A stretch of 64,000 bases of DNA, taken from positions 61,209 to 125,208 of the forward strand of contig NZ_CAHS01000005.1 of the NCBI RefSeq assembly GCF_001050515.1, given 5' to 3'. Under the pieces are notes generated by a model that made no database searches, was not told the DNA's origin, and saw only the letters and a program-made list of their open reading frames with translations. The DNA is from Erwinia piriflorinigrans CFBP 5888 (GTDB lineage Bacteria; Pseudomonadota; Gammaproteobacteria; Enterobacterales; Enterobacteriaceae). Below are positions 12,652 to 21,896 of this stretch, one piece after another; the first letter of the stretch is position 1; each line of letters opens with the position of its first letter. The translations under genes were made by a program, and so were the position numbers.

Positions 12652-13505
12652 CAGGCGGCATCCCCCGATAGCAATGACCACCAGCCATTAATACTGGGAT
12701 TTTTCGCCAGAGTGACGAAATCGATATCGCTGTGCACCTGATGCCAGCGAGCGGCCAGGGCCATCATGCGTACCGAATCCAGCCCGTAATCGATAAGATT
12801 CTCGCTGTCGTCGAGATCGTCGGCGTCATCATCCAGTAGCGGTAATACCAGCGCACGCAGCTGTTGTTTACTTTGCGGCACCGGGAGCAAGGTTTCACTC
12901 ATCACCACGCGCCCGCAGCGACCAGCGGCATAGGTTAATGACATCATATGCTCTTCACGGCTAAAATCTGCCAGCGCATCGGCGACCATAAAGGGTTTGA
13001 TGTTGCGCATAAAAGCGTCGATCGCGGTGGTCAGGCAGCCGATATGGGCATAAACGCCGCAGATAATCAGCTGATCACGACCGGCTTCTTTGAGCATAGA
13101 TTCAAGCGGCGAACGGTGAAAGGCGCTGTAACGCCATTTGACCAGAACCTGGTCTTGCTCATCGGGTGCCAACGCAGTGACCACGTTCTGCTGCGCGGGG
13201 TGCTTGTTCAGGCCCGGTCCCCACATATCATTCAGCAGCGCACGATCTTCGTCGCTCTGTTGATTCGGCTGTGCGGTATAGAACACCGGAATATTCTGGG
13301 ACTTGCAGTACTGGCGTAGCTGCGCAATATTCGCCACGACCTGCTTGATCAGTGGGCTATCTTCGCCCCAGAAATTGAGGAAATACTCCTGCATATCATG
13401 GATCAGCAGCGCGGCGCGGGCTGGCTCGAATGCCCAGCTCACTTTATTTTTAGGCAGTTCAGCGGCGGTGGGAAGTGCATAATTGTCGAGTTTGGGAATA
13501 GTCAT
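12651..13505 (-). CDS. entB: Isochorismatase with aryl carrier domain EntB
   Basis: Bifunctional 284-residue protein. The N-terminal isochorismatase domain (about 1-205) cleaves isochorismate to 2,3-dihydro-DHB; LLIHDMQEYF and YAHIGCLTT are visible. The C-terminal aryl-carrier domain (about 210-284) has the phosphopantetheine site LIDYGLDSVRMM, with the modified Ser intact. The carrier implies that a phosphopantetheinyl transferase and a condensing NRPS exist elsewhere in the genome; neither is in the window. The ATG at 13505 follows AGGAGA and is preferred to the TTG one codon upstream. The gap to entE is 16 nt. Confidence 0.96.
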   Translation of the reverse strand: MTIPKLDNYALPTAAELPKNKVSWAFEPARAALLIHDMQEYFLNFWGEDSPLIKQVVANIAQLRQYCKSQNIPVFYTAQPNQQSDEDRALLNDMWGPGLNKHPAQQNVVTALAPDEQDQVLVKWRYSAFHRSPLESMLKEAGRDQLIICGVYAHIGCLTTAIDAFMRNIKPFMVADALADFSREEHMMSLTYAAGRCGRVVMSETLLPVPQSKQQLRALVLPLLDDDADDLDDSENLIDYGLDSVRMMALAARWHQVHSDIDFVTLAKNPSINGWWSLLSGDAA

Positions 13506-13521
13506 CAATATCTCCTGGAAA

Positions 13522-15135
13522 TTATCTGTTCTGCCGGGAGGCTAACTGCTCACGCAGATATTTTTTATCGACTTTGCCAACCGGGGTCAGTGGCAGTGAG
13601 TCAACGCATTCAATGCGATCCGGTAATTTAAACTCCGCCACTCCCAGCGTGCGCAAATAGCGGCGCAGCAGCGCTGGCTTTAGTACGTTGCGTGCGACGA
13701 TAAATGCACAGCTTTTTTCACCCATCAAACGGTCTTCCATCGATACCAGCGCAGCGTGGATCACGTCCTCATGGCTCAACAGCAGGTTTTCAATCTCTTC
13801 CGCAGCAATTTTTTCACCTCCCCGGTTGATCTGATCTTTTTCACGCCCGTGAACGGTGATATAGCCATCTTCAGCCATAGCGATTAAGTCGCCCGAGCAG
13901 TAAAAGCCGTGACGGTCAAAGCTGGCTGCGTTGTGATCGGGGCTGTTGTAGTAGCCACGGAAGGTGTAGGGCCCTCGCGTCATCAGACGCCCGATTTCAC
14001 CAGCAGGTAGCGGATTACCCTTGGCATCAGCGACCCATACCTCATCGTCAGGTGATACTGGCCGCCCTTGCGTGGTGAGAATATGCTGCTGGTCATCGTC
14101 CAGGCGGGTGTAATTGACCAACCCTTCAGCCATACCAAATACCTGCTGGAGCTGACAGCCTATTTCCGTCTGGATACGCGCCGCGAGTGATTCGCTAAGT
14201 TTGGCCCCACCAACCTGTAGCAATGCCAGTGAGGCCAGCGCCCGGTTGCTGCCCCATTCGACTATCGCCTGTAGCCAGAGGCTGACTGCCGGTGGCACCA
14301 GCGCCGCAACGTTGACCTGATGCTGCTCAATGAGGGGAAAACAGATATTCGCGCTGGGATCCTGCGCCATCACCACGCAGCCTCCGGCAAAGAACACCCC
14401 AAGTGAGCCGGGCGAGCTCATGGCGTAGTTATGCGCGGCAGGTAAGGCATTCAGATAACATGTCTGTTGCGTAAAGCGGCAAATCTCAACGCTGCCACGA
14501 ATACTGTAGTAATAATCATTGTGGGTTCGTGGGATCAGTTTCGGCGTGCCGGTACTGCCGCCTGAAAGCTGAAAAAAGGCCACCTCGTCGGCAGCCGAGG
14601 GGCTGGCGATAAAGTCATCCGCTGGCGCATCCATCAAATCCGTCAGCGAGTCCGCCGTGCTGCTGTCGTTATGCAGGGCGACTACCCTCAGCGAAGGCGT
14701 ATCCTGCTGCAGCTGATTCAGGTAGTTATCATCACTGAACAGGTTGTGCTGGCGATCGGCGATCAGTAACGCGGGCTGAATTTGTCGCGCATAAGCGTTC
14801 AGCTCATAGCGCTGATGGTTGAACAGGGCATTGACCGGGGCAACGCCAATTTTCAGCAGGGCGAAAAAAGTTACGTAGAATTCGGCGATGTTGCCGAGCT
14901 GTACCAGGGCAGTATCACCGCTTTGTAAACCCCGTCGCTGTAACGATGCGGCAAGGCGGTCAGACTGTTGCGTCAGTTGCTGATAGCTGTAACGTCGGTC
15001 ACCATCAATAACGGCAATCGCGCTGCTGTCGGCATGACGCTGAAGAATATCGGTCAAAGGCAGATCCAGCCAGTAACCTTTAACACGGTACTGCATGGCC
15101 AGATCGTCCGGCCAGCGGGAATAGGGGATGGTCAT
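13522..15135 (-). CDS. entE: 2,3-dihydroxybenzoate-AMP ligase EntE
   Basis: Stand-alone adenylation enzyme (537 residues) that activates DHB as the adenylate and loads it on the carrier domain of EntB. The ANL-family motifs are clear: phosphate loop [20 protein letters not shown] near residue 190, YCSGD, and the catalytic lysine in [10 protein letters not shown] near the C-terminus. It starts 11 nt after entC stops. Length and sequence agree with E. coli EntE and the chrysobactin enzyme CbsE, so family position alone does not reveal which siderophore is made. Confidence 0.96.
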   Translation of the reverse strand: MTIPYSRWPDDLAMQYRVKGYWLDLPLTDILQRHADSSAIAVIDGDRRYSYQQLTQQSDRLAASLQRRGLQSGDTALVQLGNIAEFYVTFFALLKIGVAPVNALFNHQRYELNAYARQIQPALLIADRQHNLFSDDNYLNQLQQDTPSLRVVALHNDSSTADSLTDLMDAPADDFIASPSAADEVAFFQLSGGSTGTPKLIPRTHNDYYYSIRGSVEICRFTQQTCYLNALPAAHNYAMSSPGSLGVFFAGGCVVMAQDPSANICFPLIEQHQVNVAALVPPAVSLWLQAIVEWGSNRALASLALLQVGGAKLSESLAARIQTEIGCQLQQVFGMAEGLVNYTRLDDDQQHILTTQGRPVSPDDEVWVADAKGNPLPAGEIGRLMTRGPYTFRGYYNSPDHNAASFDRHGFYCSGDLIAMAEDGYITVHGREKDQINRGGEKIAAEEIENLLLSHEDVIHAALVSMEDRLMGEKSCAFIVARNVLKPALLRRYLRTLGVAEFKLPDRIECVDSLPLTPVGKVDKKYLREQLASRQNR

Positions 15136-15146
15136 CTCGGTACTCT

Positions 15147-16322
15147 TTAGTTAAGGCCCAGGGCACTCAACATGGTATTCAGCTTGACGCCGGTTTCGCG
15201 CCATTCGGATTCAGGAGTCGAAGCAGGGACTATTCCGGCTCCGGCGAACAGCTGCACGCGGTTGCCATTCACTTTGCCGCAGCGAATAGTGACCACCCAC
15301 TCACCATTGCCGTGCTCATCACACCAGCCGACAATGCCGCCAAAAAGACCGCGCTTGAACGGTTCCAGTTCGGCGATCAGTTTCTGCGCGCAGGCGTGTG
15401 GGAAACCACTGAGTGCCGGGGTCGGATGTAACAGGCAGGCCATTGACAGCGCGGTATCCGCTTTATTGCTGACTTCACCTTCAATGGCCGTACCCAGGTG
15501 CCAGAGCGTAGACGTGGTGAGCAGCTGCGGCGTGGCGGGTAACTTGAGGGAAGCGCTGCGGGGGTGTAACACATCACGCATAGCATCGGTGACCAGCTTG
15601 TGTTCGTAGCGATCTTTGCCGGAATTCATCAACCGCTGGCCAGCCTGGCTGTCCTTCTGCGCATCACGCTCACGGCGTGCTGAACCGGCAAGCGGATGAG
15701 TATAAAAACGCTTTTCGCACTGACGTAGTAGCAATTCCGGGCTGGCACCGAGTAATGAACCGCCCTGCGGCAACGAAATATGGAAGTTATAGCTCTCCGG
15801 GTTCTGTGCAATCAGTCGCATCATCAGATCGCGGCTTTCCACGGGTTGCGCAGTGACGATCTCCATCAGGCGTGATAGCACCACTTTGTCGAGCTGCCGT
15901 GATCCGGTGGCCGCTACGGCCTTACTGACCATAAGCATAAATTCGTCCTGCTCCGGCACAGCCTGACGACGAATCACCTCAGGCAACCCGGCTTTGTGAG
16001 CGGACATCTGTTGGCGGAATGCCTTGCCGTCAAAATAGTGGCTGGATTCTGGAATAAACAGGGATGAAGGCTGGCTGACATCAAAGGGAATGGCACCAAC
16101 CAGCACCGGACTGACGATCCCCTGGCGCCTGGCCTCTGAAAATCGCTGCCGGACCTCTTGTTGAAAATCGCCGTCGAGGGAATTTCCACCGGATGCCGGT
16201 GTGGTGATAGTGGTAAAACATCCTTGAGCCGCAAGACTGCGCCAGGGTGACATGAAGAAAAAGCCACTTGCTGCGGCATTTGTTGCAAATTCCAGAGTAC
16301 TTTCTGACGTTAACGATTCCAT
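15147..16322 (-). CDS. entC: Isochorismate synthase EntC
   Basis: Chorismate-utilising enzyme (391 residues, same as E. coli EntC) that makes isochorismate for catechol siderophores. Conserved elements include [24 protein letters not shown] and [15 protein letters not shown] in the C-terminal catalytic half. A GTG four codons upstream is in frame, but the ATG at 16322 has GAGG six nt before it and matches the E. coli start. It leads the operon behind a probable Fur site. Confidence 0.95.
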   Translation of the reverse strand: MESLTSESTLEFATNAAASGFFFMSPWRSLAAQGCFTTITTPASGGNSLDGDFQQEVRQRFSEARRQGIVSPVLVGAIPFDVSQPSSLFIPESSHYFDGKAFRQQMSAHKAGLPEVIRRQAVPEQDEFMLMVSKAVAATGSRQLDKVVLSRLMEIVTAQPVESRDLMMRLIAQNPESYNFHISLPQGGSLLGASPELLLRQCEKRFYTHPLAGSARRERDAQKDSQAGQRLMNSGKDRYEHKLVTDAMRDVLHPRSASLKLPATPQLLTTSTLWHLGTAIEGEVSNKADTALSMACLLHPTPALSGFPHACAQKLIAELEPFKRGLFGGIVGWCDEHGNGEWVVTIRCGKVNGNRVQLFAGAGIVPASTPESEWRETGVKLNTMLSALGLN

Positions 16323-16340
16323 CGCACACCTCACCTAAAT

Positions 16341-16368
16341 GATAAAAGAAATAAGAATAGTTATCATT
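16341..16368 (-). promoter_or_regulatory. Probable Fur operator of entCEBAH
   Basis: An AT-rich dyad just upstream of entC. The 19-mer at 16350-16368 matches the Fur consensus GATAATGATAATCATTATC at 12 of 19 positions by my count. TGATAAC/TTATCA and a further TGATAA at 16340-16345 suggest overlapping hexamers. Iron repression is the expected control for this operon. Confidence 0.6.
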
Positions 16369-16375
16369 TGCTTTA

Positions 16376-16558
16376 AGGTTGCGTACGTTACGACGATTAA
16401 TGCACTGTGTCAATAAAGGTAAATTAATGGGCGCACAAAGGTTGTTACATATTTAAGGGCGTTACGACGGTGCGTAACGCACAGGGTAATAGCGTTTAAA
16501 GCGGTGAGGCGGGCGGGATGTAACGGCTGATAGCGTGCGTTATTCTGTAACGGAAGTA
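16376..16558. other. entC-pmrB intergenic region with GTTAC repeats
   Basis: No gene is seen. CGTTACGACG occurs twice as a direct repeat (16386-16395 and 16460-16469). The second copy also forms an inverted repeat with GTAACGC close by. There is no T-tract, so this is not a standard terminator for the leftward genes. It may hold entC promoter elements. Confidence 0.4.
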
Positions 16559-17614
16559 TTAATCCAGCCGCTGGGGTAGCCAGCAGCTGGCATCCAGACC
16601 ACTGCGATCGCTGCGATTATTCAGACTGAGGCGGCCGTGGTGGATTTGGACAATACGCTGAACGATATTCAGTCCAAGGCCGCTACCGCCATAACGCCTG
16701 TCCATACGACGGAATGCTTTAATAGCATCATGCAGGGTGGCGGTATCAATCCCCGGGCCTTCATCACGTACGATGAGGTTGCTGCCTCCGGCATCAACTG
16801 TCAGTAACAGCGTAATGGTTGAGCCCTCCGGGCTATAGCGTGAGGCATTTTCAAGTAAATTACGTAGCATCAGGCGGAGCAGCACGGCATCACCCTGTAC
16901 CCCGATCCCCGTATCCCCGCAGATAATCAGCCGCTGTTGTCGAAGCGCTAACAGTTCGTCCATCTCCATTCGCAGCGGATCCACCACGTCATGCCAGGTT
17001 AGCGTTTGGTAATGACCGCTGGTCAAAGCCTGGCCAGCGCGCGACAACATCAGCAATTGTTCGATGACGTGCATCAACCGATCGATACGCGCGACAAGCA
17101 TAGCGCCCTGCTGTACCCCTTGTTGCTCAAGCAGTTCCAGGTGTAAACGTACCCCCGCCAGCGGCGTACGTAGCTCATGGGCTGCATCGGCGGTAAACAG
17201 ACGCTCCTGTTGTAAAGAGTGGTCAAGCCTGCTTAAAAGTTGATTTAATGTGCCGGTAACAGCGGCAATTTCATCCATTTCTGAATGAAGAGGAAGTGGG
17301 GTGAGATTATCAGCCGAGCGGGTGAGCAGGCTGGTTTGCAGCGCGTGCAGCGGTCGGATAATCCAGCTGATCGCCCAGAAGGAAAGCAGCAGGGTAAAGC
17401 AAACCATTACCAGCGAAGGCAGCAGTAACGAGGCTATCGCCTCACGGATCTCATTCTCAACCTGGTCATTGCGGGCGTGAGCGGTGAGCGTTTCATTGAC
17501 CAGAAATCCGATCTGTTCGCGGCTCTCATGCCATAACCACAAGGCACTTATTAGCTGACAGCTTAGCAGGATCAGCGCCAGCATGATCAGCAAACGCTTA
17601 CGCATACTGTTCAT
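16559..17614 (-). CDS. pmrB: Two-component sensor kinase PmrB/BasS
   Basis: Inner-membrane histidine kinase (351 residues). It has two transmembrane helices (about 8-28 and 64-86) around a short periplasmic loop containing acidic clusters (HESREQ, ENEIREA), then a HAMP-like linker. The H-box FTADAAHELRTPLAG has phospho-acceptor H147; the N-box NLLENASRYSP and G-boxes DEGPGID and GGSGLGLNI follow. In enterics PmrB senses Fe3+/acid and drives lipid A modification. The ATG overlaps the pmrA TGA. It is somewhat shorter than E. coli BasS at the C-terminus. Confidence 0.92.
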   Translation of the reverse strand: MNSMRKRLLIMLALILLSCQLISALWLWHESREQIGFLVNETLTAHARNDQVENEIREAIASLLLPSLVMVCFTLLLSFWAISWIIRPLHALQTSLLTRSADNLTPLPLHSEMDEIAAVTGTLNQLLSRLDHSLQQERLFTADAAHELRTPLAGVRLHLELLEQQGVQQGAMLVARIDRLMHVIEQLLMLSRAGQALTSGHYQTLTWHDVVDPLRMEMDELLALRQQRLIICGDTGIGVQGDAVLLRLMLRNLLENASRYSPEGSTITLLLTVDAGGSNLIVRDEGPGIDTATLHDAIKAFRRMDRRYGGSGLGLNIVQRIVQIHHGRLSLNNRSDRSGLDASCWLPQRLD

Positions 17615-18273
17615 TGGCGCTCTTCCAGCCGGTAACCCACGCCGCGTACCGTTTTGATTCGCTCTTTACCCAGTTTGCGCCGCAGATTATGAATGTGGAC
17701 CTCAAGCGTGTTTGAAGAGGTGTCATCCTGCCAACTGTAAAGATCCTGCTGCAATGTTTCACGATGCACCGTCTGACCAATACGCATCAGCAGGCGGGTG
17801 AGCAGGGAAAACTCTTTGGGCGTGACGTCTACCGGCTGAAGGTCTACAGCCACCTGTTGTGAGGAAAGGTTGAGGGAGATATCGCCATGCTGCAACAGGT
17901 TATCGCTTTTGCCCTGATAGCGGCGGATCAGCGCACGAACGCGCGCTTTCAGCTCCGCCAGCGCAAAGGGTTTAATCAGATAGTCGTCGGCACCCGCATC
18001 CAGTCCGTCGACCCGATCTGAGAGAGCATCACGCGCGGTGAGGATTAGCACCGGCAGATCCTGCTGCTCTTTACGCCACTGACGTAGCAGATGGGCGCCA
18101 TCACGATCCGGCAGGCCGAGATCCAGCACCACCAGGCTATACTGACCGCTTTGCAAAAATGCAGCCCCCTGAGCCGCATTCGCCGCGCAGTCAACGGCAT
18201 AACCTTCCCCACTTAGGGCGAGGCTTAGGCCTTGTTGCAGCAGCGTATCATCTTCTACGATCAATATTTTCAT
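17611..18273 (-). CDS. pmrA: Two-component response regulator PmrA/BasR
   Basis: OmpR-family regulator (220 residues). The receiver domain has D51 as phosphorylation site (VVLDLGLP), acidic pocket VEDD and the conserved lysine in LIKPF. The C-terminal winged helix binds DNA (LEVHIHNLRRKLG). The frame is open far upstream into dacB, but the start MKILIVEDD at 18273 is clear. It begins 4 nt after dacB stops and overlaps pmrB, so dacB-pmrA-pmrB is one transcription unit or at least closely packed. Confidence 0.94.
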   Translation of the reverse strand: MKILIVEDDTLLQQGLSLALSGEGYAVDCAANAAQGAAFLQSGQYSLVVLDLGLPDRDGAHLLRQWRKEQQDLPVLILTARDALSDRVDGLDAGADDYLIKPFALAELKARVRALIRRYQGKSDNLLQHGDISLNLSSQQVAVDLQPVDVTPKEFSLLTRLLMRIGQTVHRETLQQDLYSWQDDTSSNTLEVHIHNLRRKLGKERIKTVRGVGYRLEERQ

Positions 18274-18277
18274 CAGA

Positions 18278-19711
18278 TCAGTTATTCCGGTAAACGTCCT
18301 TATACAGGCGGCTTTCGAAGCGTACCAGAGGGATACGACGTTGACGCTGATCCTGCGGCGGTACGGCATAGCCTGACAGGAACTGCACGAAGGCAACGCG
18401 CTGTCCACTAGCGGTGGTCATAAAGCCAGCCAGATTATAGACGCCCTGTAATGAACCGGTTTTGGCCGACACCTTACCGTCAACGCCCGCCTCATGCAGG
18501 CCGCCTCGATAGAGTAACGTGCCATCATGGCCTGCCAGCGGCAACATCGAAATGTAGTCAAGCTGGCTATCGTTTTGTGCAATATATTGCAGTACCTGCA
18601 TCATAGTCGCGGGTGAGATCAAATCGTGGCGTGACAGCCCGGAACCATCTACCTGAATACTGTTACCCAGATCGATATTCGCCTTCTGACGCAGGATCTG
18701 ACGCACGGCATCCGAACCGGCTCGCCAGGTGCCCGGCACGCCGAAACGCTCGCGGCCAATGGTGCGAAATATCGTATCGGCGATCATATTATCGGACTTC
18801 TTCAACATGATCCTTAACAGGTCGTGCAGCGGCGCCGACTGGGTTTGCGCCAGTACCGTGGCAGGCTCCGTCAGCAGCGTCTGGCGGACAAGGTGACCGC
18901 TATAATCAATTCCGGCATTTTGTAGCTCGGCCTTCAGCAACGCCCCGGCATAGCTGGCACCATCCTGAATGGCAAACGCCAGCGGCAGCGGTTCGGCACG
19001 CTGCGTCAGACAGCCGGTCAGCGTGAAACGGTTTAACTCGCCGGGCATCACATCCAGTTCGCAGTACTGGGCATCGGGTGAGCCTTTTGCCAGCGTACGC
19101 ACCTCACTAAACATATTGACCGGGTAGTAAGACGCCACGCGGATAAAGGCCTTATCACCCGGATTGGGTGCGCTGTATAACGATACCGAGAAGCAGTTAC
19201 GGTCAACGATAGCGGCACCCGGCGGTGCGCTGAAGCACTGGGTCATGTCGTTCCACGGCCAGCCTGGGGCTTTGTCGTGGCTGGCGAACACGGACGTATC
19301 AATGACCAGATTACCCTCAATATGCTCGACTCCCTGTTTTTTCAGGGCGTTGACCATATTGCGCAGATCCTGACGCGTCAGCGTCGGATCACCGCCGAAG
19401 CGTGCCACCAGATCGCCGCGCAGCGTATTTCCACTCAGGCTGCCTTTGCTCTCCAGCTGAGTATGGAAACGATAATCAGGGCCGAGTTGCAACAGGGCAG
19501 CAAGGGCGGTGATGACTTTCATGGTACTTGCGGGCAGTGCCATCTGCTGGCTGTGGTAGTCAATTGATGGTGCTGCTGCGCCAATTTTCTGTACCATCAG
19601 CGCCAGATTTGCGCCGTCGGGTAAAAATTGGCTGTATTCTTCGACGGGCGCAGCCTGCGCTTGCAGCATAAATGCGCAGGTAATGCCGGTGACAATTCGT
19701 GAAAATCGCAT
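18278..19711 (-). CDS. dacB: D-alanyl-D-alanine carboxypeptidase/endopeptidase PBP4
   Basis: Periplasmic class C low-molecular-mass penicillin-binding protein that trims and cleaves peptidoglycan cross-links. The 477-residue precursor (E. coli 477) has a signal peptide ending near QAQA (residue 20). The three active-site motifs are S62-T-M-K65, SDN in LKKSDNM and KTG in SAKTGSL. The frame extends upstream to 19819, but the ATG at 19711 gives the family length and a normal signal peptide. It is divergent from greA. Confidence 0.96.
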   Translation of the reverse strand: MRFSRIVTGITCAFMLQAQAAPVEEYSQFLPDGANLALMVQKIGAAAPSIDYHSQQMALPASTMKVITALAALLQLGPDYRFHTQLESKGSLSGNTLRGDLVARFGGDPTLTRQDLRNMVNALKKQGVEHIEGNLVIDTSVFASHDKAPGWPWNDMTQCFSAPPGAAIVDRNCFSVSLYSAPNPGDKAFIRVASYYPVNMFSEVRTLAKGSPDAQYCELDVMPGELNRFTLTGCLTQRAEPLPLAFAIQDGASYAGALLKAELQNAGIDYSGHLVRQTLLTEPATVLAQTQSAPLHDLLRIMLKKSDNMIADTIFRTIGRERFGVPGTWRAGSDAVRQILRQKANIDLGNSIQVDGSGLSRHDLISPATMMQVLQYIAQNDSQLDYISMLPLAGHDGTLLYRGGLHEAGVDGKVSAKTGSLQGVYNLAGFMTTASGQRVAFVQFLSGYAVPPQDQRQRRIPLVRFESRLYKDVYRNN

Positions 19712-19774
19712 AATCTCGCGGTAACTGACAGGTGATGCTGCCATACTACGGTGCAACGTGGTGGAAAGTAAACG

Positions 19775-19803
19775 ATGACCCCTATGCAACTCTGGGGTAA
19801 AAT
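19775..19803 (+). promoter_or_regulatory. Candidate greA promoter
   Basis: ATGACC, a 17-bp spacer, then TAAAAT, about 160 nt before the greA ATG. This implies a leader of roughly 150 nt. Confidence 0.45.
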
Positions 19804-19831
19804 ACGTATCAAATTGCAAAATTGATCCCGG

Positions 19832-19870
19832 CCTGGAGCTTGCTCCGGGTCAGGTTTCTTTCGTTTTAAA
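19832..19870 (+). promoter_or_regulatory. greA leader hairpin, GraL-like
   Basis: CCTGGAG-CTTG-CTCCGGG hairpin followed by interrupted T-runs, in the leader between the candidate promoter and greA. E. coli greA has a leader terminator that yields the short GraL RNAs. Position and shape fit, but the sequence identity was not tested. Confidence 0.4.
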
Positions 19871-19960
19871 TCAGTAACAGACGCCGCAGAACGCCTTTTC
19901 TGCATACTAGCCGTCAGGATGACGACACTTTGAACAGGACAGATTTTACGAGGTATTGAG

Positions 19961-20443
19961 ATGAATCAGATTCCGATGACGTTAAGGGGCGCGGACAAAC
20001 TGCGCGAAGAGCTGGAAGAGCTAAAAACCGTCAAACGGCCCAGAATTATTGCCTCAATTGCCGATGCGCGTGAACACGGCGATCTGAAAGAAAACGCGGA
20101 ATATCACGCTGCGCGTGAAGAGCAGGGTTTCTGCGAAGGACGCATTCAGGAAATTGAAGCGAAATTGTCGAACGCCCAGGTGATTGATGTCACCAAAATG
20201 GCCGGCAACGCCAACGGCCGGGTGATCTTCGGTGCGACCGTCGCCGTGCTGAATGTTGAGACCGACGAAGAGTCAACCTACCGTATTGTGGGCGATGATG
20301 AAGCGGACTTTAAGCAGAATTTGATCTCGGTGAATTCACCGATGGCACGCGGCCTGGTGGGTAAAGTCGCTGATGATGCTACCGTCATCAAAACTCCCGG
20401 CGGCGATGTCGAATATGAAATCGTAAAAGTGGAATATCTCTGA
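19961..20443 (+). CDS. greA: Transcript cleavage factor GreA
   Basis: Rescues backtracked RNA polymerase by stimulating cleavage of the nascent RNA. The 160-residue protein has an N-terminal coiled coil (about 1-77) with the catalytic tip acidic pair in [19 protein letters not shown], and a C-terminal FKBP-like domain ([17 protein letters not shown]). It is two residues longer than E. coli in the linker around MAGNANGRV. It is monocistronic, with a shared terminator before yhbY. Confidence 0.97.
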   Translation: MNQIPMTLRGADKLREELEELKTVKRPRIIASIADAREHGDLKENAEYHAAREEQGFCEGRIQEIEAKLSNAQVIDVTKMAGNANGRVIFGATVAVLNVETDEESTYRIVGDDEADFKQNLISVNSPMARGLVGKVADDATVIKTPGGDVEYEIVKVEYL

Positions 20444-20641
20444 TTTCTGCTACTCTCAACAATGTTCGTCGCATTTGAGTGGAACCTGATACGGCTGCGT
20501 ACGGTGTGCAAATTCACTGCGAACCGATCTGGTGTTCACCCGAATCACTGACGGGTGCCAGCGTGCAGGGATAGCAACGATTGCCGCTTTATCAAGCGGC
20601 TCAGGTTATCCAGTGCAGATGAGCGTTTTGTAAAGATAAGA

Positions 20642-20668
20642 AAAAGGCCGCTGGGCGGCCTTTTATCA
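20642..20668. terminator. Terminator between convergent greA and yhbY
   Basis: Perfect 10-bp stem AAAAGGCCGC/GCGGCCTTTT with loop TGG. It lies in the roughly 300-nt convergent gap and can act in both directions. The remainder of the gap shows no gene. Confidence 0.8.
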
Positions 20669-20740
20669 GAGTCAGGAGCGTGGCACTTTCTCCGGATCGG
20701 GCACTGGCAGGATGTGGGCGATATTCGCCGCACTCTTGCT

Positions 20741-21034
20741 TTAGCGCGGAATGGAGATCTTGCGTTCCTTCGTTGGACGGTACAGCACCAGCGTTTTGCC
20801 GATAACCTGCACGTTAACTGCACGCGTTTCGCGCACGATGGCCTCAACAATCAGGGTTTTCGTCTCACGGTCTTCTGTGGCGATTTTCACCTTGATAAGT
20901 TCATGGTGCTCAAGTGCTTGTTCGATCTCGGCCAGCACCCCTTCGGTCAAACCATTGTTGCCCAGCATAACAACTGGCTTCAGCGGATGGGCAAGACCTT
21001 TCAGGTGCTGTTTTTGTTTGGTACTCAGATTCAT
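20741..21034 (-). CDS. yhbY: CRM-domain ribosome assembly RNA-binding protein YhbY
   Basis: A 97-residue single-CRM-domain protein that associates with pre-50S particles. It has the GxxG RNA-binding loop in MLGNNGLTEGV near residue 25 and the family strand KVKIATEDRETKTLIV. It is divergent from rlmE, as in E. coli. Confidence 0.95.
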   Translation of the reverse strand: MNLSTKQKQHLKGLAHPLKPVVMLGNNGLTEGVLAEIEQALEHHELIKVKIATEDRETKTLIVEAIVRETRAVNVQVIGKTLVLYRPTKERKISIPR

Positions 21035-21161
21035 CGTATATTTTACTTACATTGGGATTGAAAACGGGTCATTCTACCGCCATCTCGGGTGTATCACCAA
21101 ATCGGCAGCGCTGATTTACGCGGTTTATTTATCGCTACGTTGAATCATAGTTGGAAATTGT

Positions 21162-21791
21162 ATGACTGGTAAAAAGCGTTCGGCCAGTTCCAGCCGCTGG
21201 CTACAGGAACACTTTAGCGATAAATATGTGCTTCAGGCACAGAAAAAGGGGCTGCGTTCACGCGCCTGGTTTAAACTTGACGAAATACAGCAGGGTGACA
21301 AGCTTTTCAAACACGGGATGACCGTGGTCGACTTGGGAGCCGCTCCCGGCGGCTGGTCGCAGTATGTGGTCACGCAGATTGGATCAAAAGGGCGCGTTAT
21401 CGCCTGTGATCTTCTGCCGATGGATCCTATCGTTGGCGTCGATTTCCTGCAGGGCGATTTCCGAGAGGAACTGGTACTTAAAGCGCTGTTGGAACGTGTA
21501 GGTGATACCAAAGTTCAGGTGGTGATGTCTGACATGGCTCCTAACATGACGGGTACGCCTGCGGTAGATATTCCCCGGTCAATGTACTTGTGTGAGCTGG
21601 CGTTAGCGATGTGCCGGGACGTTCTGGCACCTGGCGGCAGCTTTTTAGTGAAAGTGTTTCAGGGAGATGGCTTTGAAGAATACCTGCGGGAAATTCGCTC
21701 CCTGTTTACGAAAGTAAAAATTCGTAAGCCGGACGCTTCGCGCTCTCGTTCGCGTGAAGTGTACATTGTAGCGACAGGGCGCAAACTATAA
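21162..21791 (+). CDS. rlmE: 23S rRNA 2'-O-methyltransferase RlmE (FtsJ)
   Basis: SAM-dependent heat-shock methyltransferase that modifies U2552 in the 23S rRNA A loop. The 209-residue protein has the SAM motif [12 protein letters not shown] and the complete catalytic tetrad K38, D124, K164 and E199 at the exact E. coli positions. It is followed by ftsH about 105 nt downstream; the two form an operon in E. coli. Confidence 0.97.
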   Translation: MTGKKRSASSSRWLQEHFSDKYVLQAQKKGLRSRAWFKLDEIQQGDKLFKHGMTVVDLGAAPGGWSQYVVTQIGSKGRVIACDLLPMDPIVGVDFLQGDFREELVLKALLERVGDTKVQVVMSDMAPNMTGTPAVDIPRSMYLCELALAMCRDVLAPGGSFLVKVFQGDGFEEYLREIRSLFTKVKIRKPDASRSRSREVYIVATGRKL

Positions 21792-21896
21792 CCAGCATGG
21801 CTGGAATGGCTGTCAGCATTGCAGCGATTCCAAGTGTGAAGGATATATAGTACCCTACGCTGTCTGTTAACACCGTTGTAATATGAGGTTAATCCC

